From: Phycisphaerales bacterium | Lineage (GTDB): Bacteria; Planctomycetota; Phycisphaerae; Phycisphaerales; UBA5793 | Reading direction: 5' to 3' | DNA length: 64,000 bases | Assembly (NCBI GenBank): GCA_020852515.1 | Contig: JADZAS010000016.1 | Coordinates: 404,062-468,061 of the forward strand | Made by a program: the position numbers and the translations under genes | The notes under the pieces: generated by a model | What the model was told of the DNA's origin: nothing | What the model saw: the letters and a program-made list of their open reading frames with translations, nothing else | The model's database searches: none | Part shown: positions 58,384 to 64,000 of the stretch, one piece after another | How the letters are laid out: every line of letters begins with the position of its first letter | How positions within the stretch are numbered: position 1 is the stretch's first letter

Positions 58384-60444
58384 CTAACCGGCCACGACGG
58401 CAGTGGATTCCGAGGCGTGCTCGGCGCGACCGGGGTCGGCGTGGTCGCTGTGCCGCTCGATCGGGGGCGCGGCGGGCGGCGGTTCGATCTTCGGCGGCGG
58501 ATAGAGCAGCAGCCGCAGACCGTTGGCCACGACCAGCAGGGTTCCGCCTTCGTGTCCGAGGACGCCGAGCGACAGGTTGATCCACCCCGCCAGAGTTCCG
58601 ACTGCCAGCAGCGTAATGGCCGAGAGCGCGAAGATCAGATTGATGCGGATGGTCCGCCGTGTCTGCCGCGCGAGGCGCACAGCCCATGTGACCGCACGGA
58701 GGTCTTCGTTCATCAGCACGACATCCGCCGTTTCGAGCGCTGCATCCGAGCCGATGCCCCCGATGGCGATGCCGGCGTCGCTGGCAGCGAGCGACGGCGC
58801 ATCATTCACACCGTCTCCCACGACGCCGACGCTTCCATGCTCGCTGCGCATCTTCTCGACGAAGGTGAGTTTTTCATCCGGATGCAGTTCGGCGTAGTAG
58901 GCGTCGAGTCCGAGATGCGCGCTGAGGCGCTGGGCCACGCCCTGCACGTCGCCAGTGAGCATGACGATCGGCCTGACGCCCAGTTCGTGAAACTCGCGCA
59001 CCATCTCCGCGCCGCCCGGCCTCGGCTCATCGCGGAGAACAAACACGCCGGCCTGGTCGCGCCAGGCGAGAGCGACGGCCAGCGTACCTCGCTCGTGCAG
59101 CACCTCCATGACGTCGTGCACGCGCGCGTGCAGGCAGATGGGCATGAGATCTTTGACGTGCGCAAAGCGGCCCAGGCGCACCTCCGACCCCTCGTACATG
59201 CCAGAGACGCCCAGTCCGGGCTGGAAACTCAACCGGTCGCACGAAGTCGGATCCACGCCGCGCCGCTGGGCTTCGGCGATGATGGCCTCGGCGAACGGGT
59301 GCGTTGAACCCTGCTCAAGGCCGGCCGCCAGCGCCAGCAGCGTGCTGGCGTCGGACCACGCGACGGGATGCACCTGCTGCACGCGGGGCTTACCCATGGT
59401 CAGCGTTCCGGTCTTGTCCAGGGCGGCGCAGCGGAACGTGGCCAGCCGCTCGATCGACTCCCCGCCTTTGAAGAGCACCCCCGCGCGGGCGGCGCGGCTG
59501 ATGCTCGAAAGCGTGGCCGTCGGAGTGGCAATGATGAGCGCGCAGGGGCTGGCCACGATGAGCAGCGTGATGGCCGTGTACGCCGCGTCCGCCCACGCCC
59601 GATCGAACGCGAAGTGGAGCACCGCCAGCACCACAGCGCAGATCACCACGACGCTCACGCTGTAAGGCATCGACAGGCGATCGATCAACTGCTGCACGGG
59701 CTGGCGCCGCTCCTGGGCGCTGAGCACGAGATTGAGCACGCGCTGCAGACTCGAATCGCTCGCGAGCCGGGTGACGCGCACTTCGATCGGGTGACTTTCG
59801 TTGATGGTGCCGGCGAACACATCATCGCCCGGCGCCACCGAGCGCGGCAGCGATTCGCCGGTGAGCGACGCCTGGTTGACTTCGGTGCCGCCGCGCACCA
59901 CGATGCCGTCCGTCGGCACGCGTTCGCCCGGCCGCACGAGCACGACGTCATCCACGCGCGCTTCGTCGGGCTCGATTTCGATCCACTCGCCGCCGCGCTG
60001 CACGAGCGTCTCGGTGGGGATCATGCTGTTGAGCGCCGCGACGGCCGAGGTGGTGCGCTTCATCGCCAGATCTTCGAGCGCCCCCGAGAGCACAAACAGG
60101 AACAGCAGCAGCGCCCCTTCCTCGGCGTGTCCGAGCCATGCGGCAAAGCCGGCCCCGAGCACCATGAGGACGTCGATGTTGAACTGCCAGTCGCGCAGCG
60201 CCTCCCACGCCGCCCGGCCGCCGTAGATCATCCCGATTCCCAGGCTGATCCAAACCAGCCACTGCCCGGTCGTGGCCGGCGCGTGCAGCCCCGGCTCGTG
60301 GCCGCCGTCGACCAGCCTGATCAGGCCGTATCCCAGGGCCAGCAGCACTCCGGCCAGGATCGCCGCCGCGAGTTCGTGGTGGCCCGCGATGCGCGTGTGC
60401 CAGCCGATGCTCGACGGGGCCCCGTGTTGAGAAGTCAGCGACAT
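58384..60444 (-). CDS. P1B-type heavy-metal ATPase (P1B-4-like)
   Basis: This 686-residue membrane protein has eight expected helices, T-G-E-S in the actuator domain (L-T-G-E-S-L-P), D-K-T-G-T-L-T as phosphorylation site and G-D-G-V-N-D-A near the end of the P domain. The sixth helix has S-P-C rather than C-P-C, and the last region has H-E-G-G-T. This combination is typical of the P1B-4 subgroup (CoaT/CtpD/PfeT), which exports Co, Fe or Zn. No N-terminal metal-binding domain is present. The start is uncertain: ATG 60444 precedes the first hydrophilic part; a longer frame starts at 60504. It follows the MoaD-like gene region on the opposite side of a 68-base gap. Confidence 0.9.
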   Translation of the reverse strand: MSLTSQHGAPSSIGWHTRIAGHHELAAAILAGVLLALGYGLIRLVDGGHEPGLHAPATTGQWLVWISLGIGMIYGGRAAWEALRDWQFNIDVLMVLGAGFAAWLGHAEEGALLLFLFVLSGALEDLAMKRTTSAVAALNSMIPTETLVQRGGEWIEIEPDEARVDDVVLVRPGERVPTDGIVVRGGTEVNQASLTGESLPRSVAPGDDVFAGTINESHPIEVRVTRLASDSSLQRVLNLVLSAQERRQPVQQLIDRLSMPYSVSVVVICAVVLAVLHFAFDRAWADAAYTAITLLIVASPCALIIATPTATLSSISRAARAGVLFKGGESIERLATFRCAALDKTGTLTMGKPRVQQVHPVAWSDASTLLALAAGLEQGSTHPFAEAIIAEAQRRGVDPTSCDRLSFQPGLGVSGMYEGSEVRLGRFAHVKDLMPICLHARVHDVMEVLHERGTLAVALAWRDQAGVFVLRDEPRPGGAEMVREFHELGVRPIVMLTGDVQGVAQRLSAHLGLDAYYAELHPDEKLTFVEKMRSEHGSVGVVGDGVNDAPSLAASDAGIAIGGIGSDAALETADVVLMNEDLRAVTWAVRLARQTRRTIRINLIFALSAITLLAVGTLAGWINLSLGVLGHEGGTLLVVANGLRLLLYPPPKIEPPPAAPPIERHSDHADPGRAEHASESTAVVAG

Positions 60445-60621
60445 GTGCCGAAGTTTATTCGGCTCGATCGCGTCGCAGCCGCAATGGGCCGACGCCTCAA
60501 GCAAGCGGCCGGACGCGGCGTCGAATCGGGGTCAGCCCCGGAACCTGCCGATACTATTTGAACTGTGCCCGAGCCGGGGCGGATGGCCTCGTGAGTTTCA
60601 TCGCGGAAGGACGCCCGTTCG

Positions 60622-61740
60622 ATGGGGTCGAATCAGATAAGACGCATCGGCCTGCTGACCGGCGGCGGGGACTGCCCCGGCCTCAACGCCGTTATCCGAG
60701 CCGTCACCAAGGCGGCGATCATGAACTATGACGTGCAGGTTTTCGGCATCGAGGACGGGTTCCTCGGCCTGGTGCAGAACCGCATCCACGAACTGCTGCT
60801 TCAGGATGTCTCGGGCATCCTGACGGTCGGCGGCACCATCCTCGGCACTTCAAACAAGTGCAATCCCGCCCACTATTGCACCTCGCTCGACGAGCGCGGC
60901 GTGCCGATCTTCAAGGACGTCACCGACCGCTGCCTCGAGCACTACCAGCACTGGCGCCTTGATGCGCTCGTCGTGATTGGCGGCGATGGCACCATGAGTT
61001 GCGCCAAGAACTTCGTCCGCCGCGGCATCACCTGCGTCGGCGTGCCCAAGACCATCGACAACGACCTCATCGGCACGGACATCACCTTCGGCTTTCAGAC
61101 CGCCGTCGAGACCGCCACCTGCGCCATCGACCGCATCCACACCACCGCCGCCAGCCACCACCGCGTCATGGTCGTCGAAGTCATGGGCCGCAACGCCGGG
61201 TGGATCGCCCTGCACGCCGGCGTCGCTTCCGGTTCGGACATCATCCTCCTGCCCGAGATCCCGTTCGACTATGACATCATCTGCGAGTTCATCGGCGAGC
61301 GCCACACCCACCACCGCACATGCACGATCGTGTGCGTGAGCGAGGGCGCGCGGCCGATCGACGGTAGGCAGGTGGTCAACCACCATGATCCCACCAGCCC
61401 CGATCCCATTCGCCTCGGCGGGATCGGGAAGATCGTCGCGGACGAGATCGAGAAGCGCACCGGGGCCGAGAGTCGCGTCACGGTCCTCGGCCACGTGCAG
61501 CGCGGCGGCACGCCGATTCACTCCGATCGCCTGCTGGGCACGCGATTCGGCTTCCACGCGATCGAACTCCTGATGGCGGGCAAGAAGAACCGCCTGGTGG
61601 TCATGCGCAACCACCAGGTGACGGACATCGACATCCTCGACGCCGCCGACAAGCAGCGCCTCGTGCCGCTCGATGATCCGCTCATCGCCGCGGCCCGCGC
61701 GGTGGGCACGTGCTTTGGCGATGCGATTCCGGCTCAGTAA
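60622..61740 (+). CDS. Phosphofructokinase
   Basis: This 372-residue protein has the PfkA fold signatures G-L-L-T-G-G-G-D-C-P-G-L-N near residue 9, V-I-G-G-D-G-T near 116 and P-K-T-I-D-N-D near 142. E-V-M-G-R-N-A-G-W is near 187 and later G-H-V-Q-R-G-G-T-P. It phosphorylates fructose 6-phosphate to the 1,6-bisphosphate. The donor cannot be settled: the G-G-D-G-T site resembles ATP enzymes, whereas the lysine in P-K-T-I-D resembles pyrophosphate enzymes. GGAAGGA lies 10 bases before ATG 60622. Confidence 0.93.
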   Translation: MGSNQIRRIGLLTGGGDCPGLNAVIRAVTKAAIMNYDVQVFGIEDGFLGLVQNRIHELLLQDVSGILTVGGTILGTSNKCNPAHYCTSLDERGVPIFKDVTDRCLEHYQHWRLDALVVIGGDGTMSCAKNFVRRGITCVGVPKTIDNDLIGTDITFGFQTAVETATCAIDRIHTTAASHHRVMVVEVMGRNAGWIALHAGVASGSDIILLPEIPFDYDIICEFIGERHTHHRTCTIVCVSEGARPIDGRQVVNHHDPTSPDPIRLGGIGKIVADEIEKRTGAESRVTVLGHVQRGGTPIHSDRLLGTRFGFHAIELLMAGKKNRLVVMRNHQVTDIDILDAADKQRLVPLDDPLIAAARAVGTCFGDAIPAQ

Positions 61741-61752
61741 ATCGCGCGGTCG

Positions 61753-63210
61753 TCAGTCGGCGTGCCGAACTTCCATGGCCTTGGCCTGTCGGATGATGTC
61801 GCTGGCGAGCTCCGCCGGGGCGCCTTCGACGATGAAGACCTCCCGGCCGCGCCGCGCCAGCCGCCCGGTGTCATCGGCCTCATTGCCGGAGGGATAGGCG
61901 ATTTCGCCCGAGTCCTGGACGTAGTTGTCAACCGGCTCGGCCAGGCCGCACTTGACCTTCAGGATCGACTTATAGGCGTCGAAGAACTCCTGCGCATCCT
62001 TTTCGGAATCCCACGTCGTCACGAGCGCGAACATGACGCAGCCGTCTTCGCGCTGGTAGGCCCGGTAGAGATCGCCGTCCCAGCCTGCGGTCGCCCGGTT
62101 CGCCTTGGGGCCGGGGCAGTCAAAGTTGCGCAGGAGCAGCGCGAGGTAGTATTCGCCGTGCCGGGCTGAATCGATCTGCTTCCAACCGGCTCGGTCCAGG
62201 TCATCAAGCGCCGGCAACGTGACGAGCGTCGGTTCATCACGCGGCCCGGTGAACTTGTCGGGATGCATGACCTGCTCGCTGGTCGTCGGCAGGTTTCGGT
62301 AGGCCTCGGCCACGCGCTCCCACCCGCCCGCGTGCCGCAGTTCCATGGTGAAGTAGGCGCCCTTGATGTACGCCGCCATGAGCGGATGCAGGATGTAGGG
62401 CGGGATCTTGTCCATCGACTCGATCGCCTTGGCGATGTCGCCGCCTTCGAGGCCCATCGCGGACATGTCAACCTGCTTGCTTAACTGGATGAGCGCATCG
62501 GGCTCCATGTTCGCCTGCATGCGAAAGGCCATGGTCTCCATTTCCGGGTTGGCGGAAAGGTCCATGCCCATCGTCTTGGTCTGCCAGAGCGTCTGGACGT
62601 AGGTCGCCTCGCCTTCGACGAGAAATCGCACGGCGAGCACTTGATCGTCGTTGCGCACGTCCTCGGTCTGCTCTTCTTCCATCTTCTCAAGCAGCGCACC
62701 GAGTTTGAAGTGCTGATCCTGCAGCGCGTGGACCAGTTCATGGGCCGCAACGGTCTGCAGAAGCACCGGCGCCATGTCGGTCATGAGGTAATAGAACTTA
62801 CCCGTCTCCGGGTCGTAGTAGGCCCCAGCCTGGCTGAGCAGGGCGCTCTTGAACTCTTCGCTCAGGTCGATGGGCTGCTTGAGCATGCCCAGCCGCACGA
62901 GCCCGGCCATGAAGCCGCCGACCTTGTCCGGCGGGAACATCGTCTCCAGTTCCTCGTCGAGATACTCCGCCCAGTCCTCCATCGACTGGTGTTCGGCCGG
63001 AACGTCCTTGAGGAACTTGAGTCCGCGGATCTCCGTCAGTTGCGCTTCGATATCCGTCAGATCGGGCAGCGCGGGGGCCTGGGCGGGCTCAGCAGGCGCC
63101 GAAGCGGGATCCGGAGGCGGCGCCGGCGGCGAGGCGCAGGCGAAGGCGGCGGCCGCCAGAGCGACAACGGCGAACCCGCGATGATTCAAATTGCGGCCTT
63201 GACTCGACAT
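61753..63210 (-). CDS. Lipoprotein with HExxH metalloprotease motif
   Basis: This 485-residue protein has a signal peptide with a lipobox-like A-F-A-C-A-S (Cys near residue 25) and a proline/alanine-rich linker (about 27-50). The motif A-A-H-E-L-V-H-A-L-Q-D-Q-H near residues 156-168 is a classic zinc-metallopeptidase HExxH. A candidate third ligand is in V-E-G-E-A-T-Y (about 196-202), the glutamate pattern of gluzincins. The rest is helical and ends V-R-H-A-D. I recognise no named family. ATG 63210 follows CAGGAGA. It converges with the phosphofructokinase gene. Confidence 0.8.
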   Translation of the reverse strand: MSSQGRNLNHRGFAVVALAAAAFACASPPAPPPDPASAPAEPAQAPALPDLTDIEAQLTEIRGLKFLKDVPAEHQSMEDWAEYLDEELETMFPPDKVGGFMAGLVRLGMLKQPIDLSEEFKSALLSQAGAYYDPETGKFYYLMTDMAPVLLQTVAAHELVHALQDQHFKLGALLEKMEEEQTEDVRNDDQVLAVRFLVEGEATYVQTLWQTKTMGMDLSANPEMETMAFRMQANMEPDALIQLSKQVDMSAMGLEGGDIAKAIESMDKIPPYILHPLMAAYIKGAYFTMELRHAGGWERVAEAYRNLPTTSEQVMHPDKFTGPRDEPTLVTLPALDDLDRAGWKQIDSARHGEYYLALLLRNFDCPGPKANRATAGWDGDLYRAYQREDGCVMFALVTTWDSEKDAQEFFDAYKSILKVKCGLAEPVDNYVQDSGEIAYPSGNEADDTGRLARRGREVFIVEGAPAELASDIIRQAKAMEVRHAD

Positions 63211-63714
63211 GCAGTTCTCCTGTACCGGCACGGCTTTGGGGCGGACTACCTGAAGCAACCTCCAACTGTAGGCTGGCGGCCCACCGACCCCGCATGATGC
63301 GCAGCCCGGCAAGCCCCCTGAAGAGGGGTTGGAAGAGGCGGGTGGTTAGGCCCTCCCTGACGAAAAAAGCAGATGATTTCTTGCTTTCCGACTCGCTCTG
63401 GCTTGCAATGGAGCGGGCCTGAGGTAGGATTTTGCGCTCCAACAGAGGGGGAGTAGATTTCTTTGCCTCTGGGTGAAGCCGAATCGATCGCGCTCGCCAT
63501 CTGGCTTTTGTGTTTTCGGTGTGCACCTCGGCGCGACCAGCGTGTGTCAAGCCGAGCCGGGAACCCGGAGTGGGGGCTTTCCGATACATCACACTCGCGT
63601 GGCATCACGGTCGCCGAAAGGCGTCTGAAGATGTTGTGTGATTACCCGCGCTACGAAGGGTCATGATGTTCATGCCCCGGGCGGGGAGATGTTGGTTTCA
63701 ATAGGAGAGTGGTT
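63211..63714. other. Divergent intergenic region before the last gene
   Basis: This gap of about 500 bases separates the metalloprotease gene from the secreted-protein gene. I see no RNA gene or convincing coding frame. TGGCATCACGGTCGCC near 63600 has GG and GC ten bases apart, as in -24/-12 sigma-54 promoters, but two positions deviate. AGGAGA precedes ATG 63715. Confidence 0.4.
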
Positions 63715-64000
63715 ATGAAGAAGATTCAGGGTTTCGCGGTTCTCGCAATGGGCCTGTGCGCTGCCGCGGCCCAGGCGCAATTTTCGGCTGTCGGCCCGAA
63801 CGCGACGGGCGTCGGCCAGGGCGTCATCGCCCAGGACGAGTACATGATCGACGACGGCAGCACTGAAAACCTGCTCGGCTGGACGGCCGGCGGCACGATG
63901 GCTTGGATCCAGTGGTTCGACGCCGCCGGCGGCGCTGACACCCTCAGCGAAATCCGCATCATCAACGGCTCGGCCCTCTATCCGGGTTACGGCAACGGCA
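63715..64000 (+). CDS. Secreted protein of unknown function, 5' part
   Basis: The first 95 codons are visible before the window ends. A signal peptide (F-A-V-L-A-M-G-L-C-A-A-A-A-Q-A-Q) is followed by a mature start F-S-A-V-G-P-N-A-T-G-V-G. The region that follows has D-D-G-S-T-E-N-L-L-G-W-T-A-G-G, I-Q-W-F-D and I-R-I-I-N-G. No family can be named from this part. ATG 63715 follows ATAGGAGA. Confidence 0.7.
   Translation, partial: MKKIQGFAVLAMGLCAAAAQAQFSAVGPNATGVGQGVIAQDEYMIDDGSTENLLGWTAGGTMAWIQWFDAAGGADTLSEIRIINGSALYPGYGNG

Noticed and set aside
63595..63620. Sigma-54 promoter TGGCATCACGGTCGCC upstream of the last gene
   Set aside because: The GG/GC spacing is right, but it deviates from consensus at two positions and such matches occur by chance; kept only as a remark.

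Overview
This is a GC-rich, gene-dense bacterial chromosome segment with no rRNA, tRNA, CRISPR array, phage or transposase visible. The genes suggest a planctomycete, probably of the Phycisphaerae type. Reasons: several membrane proteins carry a CxxCGYDLRG...CPECG zinc ribbon; long secreted FG-GAP repeat proteins share a characteristic C-terminal domain; there are Gfo/Idh/MocA and sialidase-like propeller proteins; and an M56 peptidase is fused to TPRs next to a BlaI regulator. The taxonomic call is inference from gene content. Several start positions were moved from the longest open frame to an internal start where a ribosome binding site, family length or overlap with the previous gene supported it.

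Layout. 0-3.4 kb: the tail of a UvrD/PcrA helicase, a DUF4080 B12/radical-SAM protein, a coiled-coil exported protein with its terminator, and a frameshifted VOC-family relic. 3.4-11.5 kb: two pairs of zinc-ribbon membrane proteins flank a BlaI-type repressor and a large M56/BlaR1-like protein with a TPR array. 11.5-15.6 kb (minus strand): plsC-like, ruvA, DUF6899, manC-type guanylyltransferase and nuoH. 15.9-19.5 kb: carB. 19.5-28.5 kb (minus strand): AsmA-like protein, membrane protein, Gfo/Idh/MocA oxidoreductase, a TsaE-YacG fusion, thiL, sppA, rpoN and recR. 28.7-32.5 kb: ybaB and dnaX, separated from recR by an opposite-strand secreted-protein gene. dnaX carries an A9 tract that predicts tau/gamma production.

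32.6-42.5 kb is an island of large secreted proteins: two FG-GAP/VCBS proteins and two tandem subtilases. 42.7-48.1 kb holds a second B12/radical-SAM protein, a double winged-helix regulator divergent from a VOC protein, a Vgb-like propeller and a lipoprotein. 48.1-50.7 kb is modABC for molybdate uptake. 50.8-56.9 kb is an arginine cluster (argG, an M20 deacetylase, fused NAGK-NAGS, argC, argH) resembling the Xanthomonas N-acetylcitrulline arrangement. 56.9-64 kb contains a BNR propeller plus a MoaD/ThiS-like protein, a P1B-4-type metal ATPase, phosphofructokinase, a HExxH lipoprotein and the start of another secreted protein.

Most housekeeping genes look ordinary. The most unusual items are the TsaE-YacG fusion, the A9 tract in dnaX, the BlaI/M56-TPR pair with its twin upstream dyads, the arginine cluster type, the C-terminal domain shared by five secreted proteins, and the octamer repeat between modA and argG.
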